64,000 nt of DNA, from positions 2,666,001 through 2,730,000 of the forward strand of contig OZ260079.1 of the NCBI GenBank assembly GCA_965284365.1, read 5' to 3'. The notes under the pieces are model-generated. The model did not search any database. It saw only the letters and a program-made list of their open reading frames with translations, and was not told the origin of the DNA. Position 1 is the first letter of the stretch; each line of letters begins with the position of its first letter. Both the position numbers and the translations under genes were made by a program. Below, one piece after another: positions 8,547 to 17,889 of the stretch. The DNA is from Phragmitibacter sp965284365 (lineage in GTDB: Bacteria > Verrucomicrobiota > Verrucomicrobiia > Verrucomicrobiales > Verrucomicrobiaceae).

Positions 8547-9425
8547 ATGATGAGATCTGCGTCGTTTCTTGCCTTCTGGCTGGCTGTTTTCCTCTTGGCG
8601 ACAGCCGTTACGGCTCACGCGCAAGTCGCAGTCTATCGGCTCACTTTTACCCAAACCGGGGATAGCATTAACTACCGTCCTTACCAGAATGGTTATTATG
8701 TCGCTCCCATCGAAGGGGGGGCTGGATCCCTCATCCTGACATTGGTGACAGGCAATACGCGGGAATACTTTACCTATGAAACCTTTGGCGAAGTCTTCGT
8801 GGCCATCAAAGGCAACACCAAGAAGATGGTTCTGAGCGCGACCGCCACCAACGACGTTAGCACGACAGTTTTTTACGGCATCGGGACCACGGACGATGAG
8901 ATCGAGGTGGAATCCCGCAACGCCGTCAGCAAAGTCAAGGTTGCGACCCGATTGACTGGCTATGCCGTCAGCGCGGACAGCGAGCAGGATCTCCCCTTCA
9001 CCGGTACCGGCACGTCGCTTGGGGTTGCAGGTGTTAGCGTACTTACCGCACGGTTGGAAGACGCGTTCACCGAGATCGCCATTCGGGATAACGTGGACGT
9101 CGCCGGTGAGGTCGATATCCTCGTCGCAGAACTCACTGCCGATGGTTATGTAGACGGCAAGGCGGATGATACGACGACCACCACGCCTACGACACCGACG
9201 ACTCCTACCGAACCGACAACGCCTACCACCGATACCACAGGAACCACAAGTACGACCGGAACAACAACGGGCACCACCGGCACGACGACAGGAACTACGG
9301 GCACAACAACTGGTACGACGGGAACCACCACGGGTACGACAGGTACCACAACGACTACTGGAACCACGAATACGACTACGACCGACACTTCCGCTGCGAC
9401 CGGAACGACTACGACCACGCAGTAG
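8547..9425 (+). CDS. Secreted protein with Thr/Gly repeat tail
   Basis: This is a 292-residue protein starting at MMRSASF. A signal peptide (about 1-25, ending TAHAQ) is followed by a beta-rich globular region of about 180 residues with no recognised family. The last 85 residues are almost only Thr, Gly and Pro (PTTPTTPTE, then GTTTGTT repeated). Such tails are usually extended, surface-exposed linkers or O-glycosylation targets. An earlier in-frame ATG would place a non-hydrophobic leader before the signal peptide and was rejected. Confidence 0.75.
   Translation: MMRSASFLAFWLAVFLLATAVTAHAQVAVYRLTFTQTGDSINYRPYQNGYYVAPIEGGAGSLILTLVTGNTREYFTYETFGEVFVAIKGNTKKMVLSATATNDVSTTVFYGIGTTDDEIEVESRNAVSKVKVATRLTGYAVSADSEQDLPFTGTGTSLGVAGVSVLTARLEDAFTEIAIRDNVDVAGEVDILVAELTADGYVDGKADDTTTTTPTTPTTPTEPTTPTTDTTGTTSTTGTTTGTTGTTTGTTGTTTGTTGTTTGTTGTTTTTGTTNTTTTDTSAATGTTTTTQ
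9166..9424 (+). repeat. Coding Thr/Gly tandem repeat
   Basis: The 3' third of the secreted-protein gene is built of ACN and GGN codons. In its middle is a period of seven residues (GTTTGTT, 21 nucleotides) repeated four to five times. The third codon positions differ among units, so the array is degenerate at DNA level but strict at protein level. Slippage could change its length. Confidence 0.8.
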
Positions 9426-9771
9426 TAATCGCCATTGCCTCTATTGCTGAGACAAAATGTAGGTCAGTTGTGGGGTTTCGATCACTACAATCCGATAGTG
9501 ATCGATACACCGACCGTCGGCTTCTCAGGCGCAAACAACTTCATTTTCTCTCTCGTGTTGTCCTGTCTCCGATGTGGTGCGGAGCGCGTGGTGCCGGGCG
9601 TCCCGCACGGCTTCAGCTTCGCATGTCTCCTGGTCCCGCAGTTCGGCCCAGCGCTGAAGGCGCGCTTCTGGCGTCAATCTCTCAAACGGCCCCCCCTAGG
9701 TCCCCAAAGCGCCTCCGGAAAATGCCACAAAATGTTGGTGCCACGAGTTCCAGCAGCCTAGGCAAGGACAC
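9426..9771. other. Intergenic stretch without a recognised gene
   Basis: This lies between the convergent Thr-rich protein gene and the leftward lipoprotein gene. Short open frames exist (about 9435-9761), but their translation is Arg/Pro/Cys-rich, starts without a ribosome-binding site and resembles no family. I see no structured element before the terminator at 9772. Confidence 0.5.
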
Positions 9772-9801
9772 AAAAAAGCCCGTTCCACACGGAACGGGCT
9801 T
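9772..9801 (-). terminator. Rho-independent terminator of the CPYT lipoprotein gene
   Basis: There is a perfect 11-bp stem (9776-9786 with 9791-9801) with an ACAC loop. Read leftward, it runs into six T residues (A-run at 9772-9777 on the + strand). It lies about 45 bases beyond the stop of the leftward lipoprotein gene. Confidence 0.9.
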
Positions 9802-9846
9802 CAAGCTGAACGAACGAATAGTTAAGCCAGTCTCGCTACCCGCCGA

Positions 9847-10863
9847 TTACGGCTGCGCAGGTGACGCAGGCGTCGGACCTGGGTTAGGCTTGGTCGTCAC
9901 CACATCTTGGGAAGGCACGCGGAAGAGCTTACCTGTATAGGGGCATTTCACTTCCATGCCGACCGGCAGACCGGTCACGTCCACCAACTGATGGCGTGCT
10001 GCATACGGACTGTTTACAAAGCCGGGACGGCCAGCGATCGCGGCGCCGAATGGAATTTCTTGCACTGGCTTGGGCGTAGTCGCAGGCGTTTCCGGCGTCA
10101 CCGTAGGCGGTGCATTATTACTAGCCACGGGTGACGGAGTAGGCATCGAAGGCGCAGGACTGGTTACCGGACTTGGCGTTACCGTCTTGGGCTCAGATGT
10201 GGCTGCTACCTTCGGCTGGGGCGTGGGTGCGGGGCTCGGCGTCACTTGAGGAGCAGGCGCTGGCTTTGGCGTGGGCAAATCCACGATGTTACTCGCCAGC
10301 TTAGGAGCTTGCGGCATCACAGGCGCTGGGGCAGGGGACGTGTTGGTCGCCATCATAGAACTCCCCGTCATCGCTTCCCTCGGCACGATAAACGGACGAT
10401 GGGTGTAAGGGCAGATCATTGTGCTGCCGGCGCTCGAGCCTTTCACATCCACCAGACGCGGGGGATTGGTATAAGGCGAGCGCACAAATCCTACAAGGGA
10501 CGGCACGCTGATCGCGGTCAGGACCTTGCCATCCGGAGTTGGCGTCGATGGAAGCGTCGTAAAGCTGGGGCTCACCGTCCTCGTCGGAGCGGTCGTTCTC
10601 CCAGAGTCTCTCTGCACGAGCACCGGCGAGGGCATCGGGCCGGTCGGCACAGTGCGCTGTCTTACAGGTGTTGCGGAAGGGCGATCGGGAATCTTCGCGT
10701 CAATCTCATAAGCAATGTATGAGAAAAGACCGTCGTTGCGGATTTTCCTCCAGGCTTGCTCAGGAGGCAAAGCACAGGAAGATAACAAAGTGAGAGTCGT
10801 GATAGCGCCTAGCAGCGCAATCGGGTTACGGTTTGGTCGAGTGCTGGCCATACTGCTGCGCAT
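9847..10863 (-). CDS. Lipoprotein with two CPYT-type repeats and Pro-rich linker
   Basis: This is a 338-residue predicted lipoprotein. A hydrophobic leader ends in a lipobox (LLSSC, Cys about residue 30). Two related modules follow, about residues 122-162 and 275-318. Each reads like GFV(R/N)SPY..., LVDV, then CPYT(H/G)(R/K)xFxVP. They are separated by a low-complexity Pro/Ala/Thr linker of about 100 residues. The CPYT module is a small all-beta motif with one Cys; its function is unknown to me. The leader and linker suggest an envelope protein spanning some distance. The initiating ATG could also be four codons further in. Confidence 0.75.
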   Translation of the reverse strand: MRSSMASTRPNRNPIALLGAITTLTLLSSCALPPEQAWRKIRNDGLFSYIAYEIDAKIPDRPSATPVRQRTVPTGPMPSPVLVQRDSGRTTAPTRTVSPSFTTLPSTPTPDGKVLTAISVPSLVGFVRSPYTNPPRLVDVKGSSAGSTMICPYTHRPFIVPREAMTGSSMMATNTSPAPAPVMPQAPKLASNIVDLPTPKPAPAPQVTPSPAPTPQPKVAATSEPKTVTPSPVTSPAPSMPTPSPVASNNAPPTVTPETPATTPKPVQEIPFGAAIAGRPGFVNSPYAARHQLVDVTGLPVGMEVKCPYTGKLFRVPSQDVVTTKPNPGPTPASPAQP

Positions 10864-10959
10864 TTTATTGTGTTGGGAGTTGCGTCCAAGTTATCGTTTT
10901 CATAGGAATGATGCAACTTCTGTGTATCAGGAACTTTTTATAAAATAAAAATTTCATTA

Positions 10960-10973
10960 GTAATTATAATTAC
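10960..10973. promoter_or_regulatory. 14-bp AT-rich palindrome before rlmH
   Basis: GTAATTATAATTAC is a perfect palindrome within an AT-rich stretch (about 10936-10973) that separates the divergent lipoprotein gene and rlmH. It could be an operator or simply promoter-region AT richness. Confidence 0.35.
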
Positions 10974-10986
10974 CATGCGTTCTTCA

Positions 10987-11427
10987 ATGAAATGGAAGGT
11001 GTTGGCGGTCGGAAAACCTTCCCTGCCATGGGCAAAAACAGCCGCTGATGACTACCTCGAACGGCTCGGAAGGGTTGCGCGCGTGGACTTGTTGACGGTC
11101 CGTGAGGGCATCAAAACCCGCAGTGCGGGGAAGCTTCTTGAGCTCTCGGAAGGTTCGTATCGAGTGGTTCTGGATGAACGAGGCCGGTCGATGCGCAGTA
11201 GCCAGTTTGCGCAATGGATCCAGCAACAGGAAGTCTCCGGCCGCAAGGCTATTAGCGTGATCTTAGGTGGGGCAAACGGCCACGAACCTGAGGTAACTCA
11301 GGCAGCCGATGAGACGTGGACTTTGTCCCCCATGACGCTCCAGCATGAAATGGCGCTGGTATTGTTCCTTGAGCAGCTCTACCGGGCCTACACTATTATG
11401 CGAGGCGAACCCTATCATCGCGAGTAG
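10987..11427 (+). CDS. rlmH: 23S rRNA (pseudouridine-1915 N3)-methyltransferase RlmH
   Basis: This is a 146-residue SPOUT-class methyltransferase. RlmH methylates pseudouridine 1915 in helix 69 of 23S rRNA, using S-adenosylmethionine. The family signature is present in order: MKWKVLAVGK at the start, ILGGANGH (the cofactor loop), then LSPMTLQHEMALVLFLEQLY and RAYTIMRGEPYHRE at the C-terminus, which forms the knotted SAM site and the conserved final YH. The start was placed at the ATG matching the family's normal beginning; an ATG four codons upstream (10975) is also in frame. Usual family length is about 155 residues. Confidence 0.93.
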   Translation: MKWKVLAVGKPSLPWAKTAADDYLERLGRVARVDLLTVREGIKTRSAGKLLELSEGSYRVVLDERGRSMRSSQFAQWIQQQEVSGRKAISVILGGANGHEPEVTQAADETWTLSPMTLQHEMALVLFLEQLYRAYTIMRGEPYHRE

Positions 11428-11575
11428 TTGTCTCTTTTATAACCAGTCAGCGCCAGAAAGATGTCTTCGCCGTCGTTTCATGCCCATAATAAGGCAACTC
11501 TCCTGGGAATTTTCCTTGATTGAGAACGTTGGCAAAACTTATATTCAATTCTGAAATTTCAGCAAAGGTTAAGAT

Positions 11576-14500
11576 ATGGGGCAGCCATCAATTTCTATCC
11601 TCCGCCAAGTCATTGAGAACAAGCCCCTCCCTGTGGATAAGGCTCCGGATCTCCCTCCACCCGCCACTCCGGGAGAGCCTTCTGTTGATGAGACGCCTCC
11701 TACGCCTGGAATGGAAAATCTTAAAAAAATCTCACAGTCAGCCCCGGCAACACCGCCGCCCGTTCCGGCTGCAGCGCCATTAGCTCCGCCTGTCGCTCGT
11801 CCTCCTCTGTCAGAATCGCCCACGCCAAGAGGGCCTGCCAATGTGAGTTCCAATGCCAATGTCATTGGACATGCGGGCCACATGAAGCTTCTTTTCGATA
11901 ACGCGCCGGTGGCCATGGCGATGTTCGACAGCCAAATGCGCTACCTGTTGGCCAACCGCCGCTGGCTCGAAGACTTCAAGTTGACGAAGACAGACGTCAC
12001 AGGTCGCAGTCAGTATGAGCTTTTCCCTTCCCTCCATCCCGGGTGGCGTCAGGTCTATGAGCGCGCCTTGAACGGCCAGATCGTCCGTAGCGATCGCGAT
12101 GCCTTGACCCACGACGGCAAACCGATCGTGTACCGTTGGGAGGTCCGCCCGTGGCGTCATGTCGATACCACTGTGGGTGGCGTCATGATCACTTGTGCTC
12201 AATTGTACGCTGCTCCTGCTGGCACCGGACCTGGACCTGGACCTGCGGAAAGCTCGCCTCCGCCCGCCGAGGCAGGTGCATCCTTGTGGTCCAGCCACTT
12301 GCCCATCCTGGCGCTCAATGACAAAGGCATCATTGTGCGCTCCAGTACCGGACTGACAAACCGCTTCCTTTCTAAGGGGATGGAGGTCGGCGCCACCACC
12401 CTCTGGCAGGCTCTCGGGGAGCGTGTCGAAAACGGTCCCCTTCGCCAGCACGTAGTCAGCACCCTCAAAGGCGTACTAAAAGACGGCAAGTCCCACGCGC
12501 TGATCACGGCCTACACTGAAGCCGCGGCGCAGGATGCCGAGGTGCCTGCTCAGTGGCTGGTTTGCCGTATCCCTTCGGACATCGCCACAGGGACGCTTCA
12601 GACAGATTTGGCGTTGGCCATTGGCCTCGCCGCCGCACCGGGAGATTCACCTTTCCAGCAGGCGGCATCGGATGCGCCGCCTGTTGTCGCCGAGATCGCA
12701 CGGCTCAAGGAAGAGATCAGCCTTGTTCGCCAGCAGTTGAAGGCATCTCAAGAATCTGAGCATGTCTCCCGCAATCGCGAGAATCGCCTCCGCTCCCTCC
12801 TCGACCTCGCGCCCTGCGGTTTCCTCGTCCTCGATGAGCGCGCCCGGCCCATCTATCACAACCAACAGATCAAAGCCCTCTTCGGCCGCGGTGTGGAGGA
12901 AGGTGAAAACATGGAACAGTGGCTCTCCCGCGGTTGCCGCGACGAGATCCATCGGGACGCCGTCACGCGCAAATGGCGGGAAGGCGTCTGGCGGAAGCAA
13001 TTGACCCTCGCCCTGACTCTCGCCACCGCCGACGGCTTGGTGAAAGATATAGAATTCCGCCCTGTCTCGCTGCCCGGTGGTGGCGTCATGATCCTGCTTC
13101 AGGATGTGACCGATGCCCTGCGAGGTGAAGAAATGCTTCGCTCGACCGAGGCGAAATTCCGCGCCCTTGTGCATGACAGCCCTCAGGCGGTCATCCTCAC
13201 CGATCGCACCGGCTCGCTCTTCGACGCTAATCCCGCTGCGGAACAACTCCTCGGCGCCACCCGCACCGAGCTGCGCCGCGAACCTTTGCAATCCTGGCTC
13301 GCTCCCGACGCTCTGGCCCACCGGACCGCTGCCTTAAAGGCTATGATGGATCGCGGGGATCGTTTCACGGATATTTCGGTGGCGGTGAGGCCGCTGAACG
13401 GCGGTGATTCTCGTGAGGTGCAGATGAGACTCTCCACCGTCCCAGACAGCCTTGGCCAACCCATCTGTACCCTGCATTTCATGCATGAGGTCAGCCCGGG
13501 GCCCATCGCCACTGAGGTCGAAACCCACCTGGGCACAGTCAAACTAATGGCGGAGTTCGAAGCGATGGCAGGCCCGGTGGCCTCGCCGTTGGCGCCCGAA
13601 CCAGAGTCTAAGCCGGAGATTGAGGCTGCGGCCCAGCCAGCAGCTCGCGCCGAAAGCACGCTTCTCACGACCGATGCCAACGGCCGAGTCTCATCGTGGA
13701 CGCATGCTGCCGTGGATCAGTTCGGCTTCAGCGAAGCCGAAGCTCTGGGCCGCGGACTCCACACCTTTTTCCGTCCTTCGGATGCCACTGGCTTCTATGG
13801 CGAGTTGCAATCACTCGCAGGACAGGACGGGTCCACACCGGAAGCAGAGTGGATATTCTACCATCGTCTAGATGGACGGAAGTCCGATCGCTTCACCGTC
13901 ACCCCAATACCGGACTCCGGCGCACTCGCGGTGACTTTGGGCAAACATTTGAGTCAGGAGTCAGCGCAATTGCCGCCCGAGCAAAGCTCGAACGCCGCTA
14001 CCGGCACTGACACTTCTGCTGCTGAAACTAGCGCCAGCGCCGATCCGGTGTCTGCGGCACCAGAGGCAGCAGTCACCACCTCCACGTCTGCTTTCATCAA
14101 AGATGAAACCTTGGAGGAAGCGGCCGACGCCACCTACGACGATGTCGAAGATCGATCTGGCGACAGCTTCTTAATAGTGGATGAAGAGCCCACGGCGTCG
14201 ATCGAGAGCCAGATCCGGGACCATCTGCCAGCTATGGAGTCCTTCCCGGCCACACCGCCACCTCCGCCTGTCCCTGCTATCGCTGAAGAAGAAAATGCCG
14301 CGCTGTCCCCGACGGTCACACTGGCTGCCCGTCCCACCCACGGTGAACTGAAACGGGAGCAACTCCTCCTTAGCGAAACTCATCACCGCGTCCGGAATCA
14401 CCTGCAGATTGTTACTTCGATGCTCAATCTTCAGTTGAGCTCCATGCGTGACGAGGAAGCTCGGGCCGCTCTTCGCTCCAGCCAGAATCGCGTCCGTTCC

Positions 14501-14980
14501 ATTGCGTCTCTCCACCAGTACTTGCAGCAGTTGGCGGCAGGGGAGGCGGGTAGCTTCCAGGATTTCGCCAACGGTCTCGTTGCCCACCTCCGGGATTGTT
14601 ACGATGTCTCGGAGGACCGCGTCCGTGTGGATGTCGACATTCTCTCGGGCGCCGTTCCGGATGATTGGCTCATGCCTCTCGCTATGTCTCTCAATGAGAT
14701 GGTGTCGAACTCGCTCACCCATGCTTTCCCGGGAGACCGCACCGGTCATCTCCAGATTTCCATGCATGTTGGAGGGCAAACCGCCGAACTCAGTGTCATC
14801 GATGACGGTGCAGGCTTGCGCGATGGTTTCGACGACCATGCCAACGGTGGCCTCGGTCTAAAAATCCTTCGGGTCTTCGCCGGCCAGTTGGGCGGCGAGG
14901 TCCAGATTGTCAGTCCAAGTACCGGTGGAGCCGAGTTCCGGCTCATTTTCCCGGCGAACTCAGTTGAGACGACTTTGTAA
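11576..14980 (+). CDS. Multi-PAS sensor histidine kinase (HisKA_2 type)
   Basis: This is an 1134-residue protein without membrane spans, so a cytoplasmic sensor. A Pro-rich N-terminal tail precedes several PAS-like modules: about residues 97-210 (MKLLFDNAPVAMAMFD), 395-510 (LRSLLDLAPCGFLVLDERA), 520-640 (FRALVHDSPQAVILTDRTG) and 690-790. An acidic, Ala/Thr-rich linker leads to a HisKA_2 dimerisation segment (ETHHRVRNHLQIV, about 930), where a His is the phosphorylation site, and a HATPase_c domain (NEMVSNSLTHAF, VIDDGAGL, GGLGLKIL). This subfamily usually phosphorylates stand-alone receivers. The next gene, 65 bases downstream, contains two receiver domains and is the obvious candidate partner. 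Confidence 0.88.
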   Translation: MGQPSISILRQVIENKPLPVDKAPDLPPPATPGEPSVDETPPTPGMENLKKISQSAPATPPPVPAAAPLAPPVARPPLSESPTPRGPANVSSNANVIGHAGHMKLLFDNAPVAMAMFDSQMRYLLANRRWLEDFKLTKTDVTGRSQYELFPSLHPGWRQVYERALNGQIVRSDRDALTHDGKPIVYRWEVRPWRHVDTTVGGVMITCAQLYAAPAGTGPGPGPAESSPPPAEAGASLWSSHLPILALNDKGIIVRSSTGLTNRFLSKGMEVGATTLWQALGERVENGPLRQHVVSTLKGVLKDGKSHALITAYTEAAAQDAEVPAQWLVCRIPSDIATGTLQTDLALAIGLAAAPGDSPFQQAASDAPPVVAEIARLKEEISLVRQQLKASQESEHVSRNRENRLRSLLDLAPCGFLVLDERARPIYHNQQIKALFGRGVEEGENMEQWLSRGCRDEIHRDAVTRKWREGVWRKQLTLALTLATADGLVKDIEFRPVSLPGGGVMILLQDVTDALRGEEMLRSTEAKFRALVHDSPQAVILTDRTGSLFDANPAAEQLLGATRTELRREPLQSWLAPDALAHRTAALKAMMDRGDRFTDISVAVRPLNGGDSREVQMRLSTVPDSLGQPICTLHFMHEVSPGPIATEVETHLGTVKLMAEFEAMAGPVASPLAPEPESKPEIEAAAQPAARAESTLLTTDANGRVSSWTHAAVDQFGFSEAEALGRGLHTFFRPSDATGFYGELQSLAGQDGSTPEAEWIFYHRLDGRKSDRFTVTPIPDSGALAVTLGKHLSQESAQLPPEQSSNAATGTDTSAAETSASADPVSAAPEAAVTTSTSAFIKDETLEEAADATYDDVEDRSGDSFLIVDEEPTASIESQIRDHLPAMESFPATPPPPPVPAIAEEENAALSPTVTLAARPTHGELKREQLLLSETHHRVRNHLQIVTSMLNLQLSSMRDEEARAALRSSQNRVRSIASLHQYLQQLAAGEAGSFQDFANGLVAHLRDCYDVSEDRVRVDVDILSGAVPDDWLMPLAMSLNEMVSNSLTHAFPGDRTGHLQISMHVGGQTAELSVIDDGAGLRDGFDDHANGGLGLKILRVFAGQLGGEVQIVSPSTGGAEFRLIFPANSVETTL

Positions 14981-15045
14981 CAGTTAGGAATCTTTTCACT
15001 TGCAGAGGCCTATATATTCCAGCGATATTGAGTAGTCTGGAAATT

Positions 15046-17382
15046 ATGGCAAAGTTTACCCCAATTCGAGTATTATTGGTAGATAGCGGCAATCCCGTCG
15101 GATGCAGCGTCTTTACCGTTTTGGAAGGGATGGGCCATCGTTTGATGGGTACTTGTTGTACCGGCGAGGAAGCGTTGACCCTCGCCATCGAACTGGAGCC
15201 AGACCTTGTTATCCTTGAAACCAGCCTCGGCGGGAACCTGGATGGCATCCAGACTGCAGCCGCCCTGAAAAAGGCAGGGCCAGTGGGTATCGTATTCCTT
15301 ACCACGTGCACGGATATCAACGTCGTGGCTCGCGCAAAGGATGAACAGCCCTTGGGCTATTGGCTGAAACCCATTCAGGAAGACGCTCTGCGTATCCAAT
15401 TGGAAATCGCTATCGCCTCCTTGCAGAGCCAGACGGGCAGCCGCCGGCGCGATCAGAGCTTTTCTCACACCTTTCAGTGCCTGCCGGATGCCGTGATCGT
15501 CGCAGACCTAGCGGGTCAGGTCGTCTTCGTGAATAGCGCTGCGGCGGAAATGATCGGCTGCTCTCCGGACCAAGCCCTTGGCCGTAACCTCCGGGAAGTC
15601 TATACCATCCACCAGCCTAACGGCGATGCCGTAGACCTGCTCCCCGCACCAGATCGGCCGGTCTTCGAGACGCGTGTCCTCCGTCTTACCCCAGTCGTCG
15701 GCGAGAGCCTTCTCATTGAGGAGCGCACCGCCGCCGCCCGCGATGAGTTTGGCGGCTTGGACGGAACGGTTATCCTGTTCCAACCCCGGCAGCAGGAATC
15801 AGCCTTGCTGGTGCCAAATGATATTCCGCTCATCCCACCAGCGCCGGATTACGCCCAGCCCGCCACTCCGCCTTTAGTGGACATTGTCGAGAGCATTTCA
15901 GATCCTCTCATGGCCTTGGATGCTCAGTGGCGTTTCACTTACATCAACGGCAGCGCTGCCAAACTCTTTAAACAATCGAAGAAGGATCTCGCGGGGCAAT
16001 CCCTGTGGGAGGTTCTCCCACCCAGTGCCCACCAGAGCCATTACGAGAACTTCGCCAAGGCCCTTCTGCATCACGAGACCGTGACCTGCGAGATGTTCCT
16101 GGAAGAGACGCACCTCTGGTTTGAAGCTCGCACCTATCCCTTTAGCAATGGCCTCATCATTCTGCTGAAGGACATTACTACCAAGAAGATCGAAGCGGAA
16201 CGCATGAGCCGCTTGGACCGTCTGGAATCCCTCGGCTTGTTAGCTCGGGGTTTCGCGCACGATTTCAACAATCTGCTCACCGTTCTCCTCGGCCACCTTT
16301 CCCTTGCGGAAATGCGCTTCGGCGGTCAGCCGGAAAAGATCGTCGAAATCATGACGGCAAAGCAGGCAACTCTGCAGGCGCAGAGCCTCGTGCAGCAGTT
16401 GCTGACCTTCGCGCGCGGCGGTGCACCCATCAAACGCATCGTCTCTCTCGCAGAGTTGGTAAAAGCTTTCTTCCACAACCATCCCCGCGTCGCGAACATC
16501 AATTATTTCGTGGACGTCCAGGAGGATCTGCCTCGCGTCGCCCTTGATCCAAATCAGGTTCGTCGTCTCTTGGGCAATCTGGTCCGCAATGCAGAGCAGG
16601 CCACGCTACAGGGTGGGGAAGTGCATGTGCGCTGCGAAGCCGCGGACAACGGCACACTGTTCGCAAACGAGAACGTCTCAGATTCATCGAGCGGTCTGGC
16701 TGGCGTCATCCTTGAGGTGCAGGATACCGGTGAAGGCATTCATTTCGATCATTTGCCCCATATCTTTGAGCCCTACTTCACGACCAGGAAGTTGGAAAAC
16801 GCGACAGGCCTCGGCCTGACCGTTTGTGAGTCCATTGCCAAAGCCCACGGCGGCACCATCAGCGTGAACTCCCAGCCCGGCCATGGGACGAAGGTTCGCT
16901 TCTTCCTCCCCATGGATGCCGAAGCTTATGACACCGACGTCATTGGCTTGGGCCGCGCGCCGGAGTCAGCACCTTCCGCGACCGCCCGTATTCTCGTCCT
17001 GGAAGATGATCATCTGGTCCGCGCCCTCATTGTTCGTGGCCTGCAAAGCCAGGGCTACGAAGTTGCCGAGTCGGTGGAAGGAAACGAGACCGTTCGCCTC
17101 TACCAGCAGTCACTTCTTGAAGGACGTCCCTATGAATTGGTAGTGCTCGATCTCAGCATTCCCAATGGCATGGGAGGTCTCCGCACCATGGAAAAACTGC
17201 GAGTCCTGGACCCAGGCGTCCTTGCCCTCGTCAGCAGCGGTTACTCCGACGATCCCCTCATGGCCCAGCCCGCCGCCTACGGCTTTGCCGCCGTCCTCCC
17301 CAAGCCTTACGAGCCCGCCGAACTTATCCGCGTCGTAAAATCCCTCATCGCCTCCCGCGTAAAGCCAGAAGCCGAGAAGTAA
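15046..17382 (+). CDS. Hybrid histidine kinase with N- and C-terminal receiver domains
   Basis: This 778-residue cytoplasmic protein has the order REC (6-125), PAS (139-250), PAS (278-385), HisKA of the NtrB type (GFAHDFNNLLT, His about 404), HATPase_c (from about 500; NLVRNAEQA, DTGEGI, GLGLTV) and REC (646-770). The C-terminal receiver is canonical (LEDD, LDLSIP, LPKPYEP). The N-terminal receiver is not: where Asp is expected in VILETSLGG there is Glu 58, and the acidic pair begins VDS rather than VDD, while the Lys of WLKP is kept. The start is the first ATG; a TTG six codons upstream is possible. It is probably cotranscribed with the preceding kinase. Confidence 0.9.
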   Translation: MAKFTPIRVLLVDSGNPVGCSVFTVLEGMGHRLMGTCCTGEEALTLAIELEPDLVILETSLGGNLDGIQTAAALKKAGPVGIVFLTTCTDINVVARAKDEQPLGYWLKPIQEDALRIQLEIAIASLQSQTGSRRRDQSFSHTFQCLPDAVIVADLAGQVVFVNSAAAEMIGCSPDQALGRNLREVYTIHQPNGDAVDLLPAPDRPVFETRVLRLTPVVGESLLIEERTAAARDEFGGLDGTVILFQPRQQESALLVPNDIPLIPPAPDYAQPATPPLVDIVESISDPLMALDAQWRFTYINGSAAKLFKQSKKDLAGQSLWEVLPPSAHQSHYENFAKALLHHETVTCEMFLEETHLWFEARTYPFSNGLIILLKDITTKKIEAERMSRLDRLESLGLLARGFAHDFNNLLTVLLGHLSLAEMRFGGQPEKIVEIMTAKQATLQAQSLVQQLLTFARGGAPIKRIVSLAELVKAFFHNHPRVANINYFVDVQEDLPRVALDPNQVRRLLGNLVRNAEQATLQGGEVHVRCEAADNGTLFANENVSDSSSGLAGVILEVQDTGEGIHFDHLPHIFEPYFTTRKLENATGLGLTVCESIAKAHGGTISVNSQPGHGTKVRFFLPMDAEAYDTDVIGLGRAPESAPSATARILVLEDDHLVRALIVRGLQSQGYEVAESVEGNETVRLYQQSLLEGRPYELVVLDLSIPNGMGGLRTMEKLRVLDPGVLALVSSGYSDDPLMAQPAAYGFAAVLPKPYEPAELIRVVKSLIASRVKPEAEK

Positions 17383-17889
17383 TAGGGAGCCCGACGGTAA
17401 TCGCTGGCCCTCATTAGCGCCCCTGTTACCCAACAAGATTAAGTCGCCAATCGACGACTCAGTCCAAAGACTTTTCGGAGTGCTGAGATGGCCGCAGGCC
17501 TTCTCAGCTTTGTCCAGCCACTTAACAAACCATATCTCTCAACGCCCAAGCCAGCCGGTCCGGTCTGGAGTGCGTGCGGCTCGCCGCCGCTTTGTGGTTG
17601 GAGGAGCTTGCTCCGACGGGTCGTCACCGTCGAATTACTCCTGGCGGCGCACCGCTTACGGAAGACGGCACCACGCCCCAAGCACATTGCCTAGCCCAGC
17701 CCAGACAACCACCATTCAAATCAAACCTAGTCGACCTAGTACGGCTTCATCATAAGCGCCAAAGGCGCGACTCATACCAGCCTAGCGGTAAGCGAGAGCA
17801 ACGAGCGTAAACCCAGGGTATCGCCATCACAAGCCTCAAGCACTGAAAGGGCGACTCATAGGAGCGCGCCTACGCCCCCCAGACTCAAA
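17383..17889. other. 507-base intergenic region, repeat-bearing, no gene
   Basis: This lies between the convergent kinase and prfA genes. Frames of 60-90 codons exist but are Arg/Pro/Ser-rich in every phase, without ribosome-binding sites or recognisable families. The right third contains the repeat at 17755-17862. The middle (about 17560-17600) holds short self-complementary CGGC/GCCG runs and a GGAG...CTCC hairpin (about 17602-17612). Nothing in it is supported as a gene. Confidence 0.5.
17755..17862. repeat. Imperfect direct repeat (GGCGCGACTCATA-type)
   Basis: The segments at 17755-17779 (GCGCCAAAGGCGCGACTCATA) and 17841-17862 (CACTGAAAGGGCGACTCATAG) share the core AAAGGSGCGACTCATA-like sequence, spaced about 85 bases apart. 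The stretch between them (GCGGTAAGCGAGAGCAACG) is non-coding. From memory, similar intergenic sequence is spread in PVC genomes, but I cannot confirm that here. Confidence 0.4.

Noticed and set aside
11632..11640. Perfect DnaA-box matches at 11632-11640 and 60026-60034
   Set aside because: Single, isolated and inside coding sequence; no cluster, so not evidence of an origin by themselves.
17439..17810. Several 60-90 codon frames between the hybrid kinase gene and prfA
   Set aside because: Arg/Pro/Ser-rich in all phases and running through intergenic repeats; no start signals.
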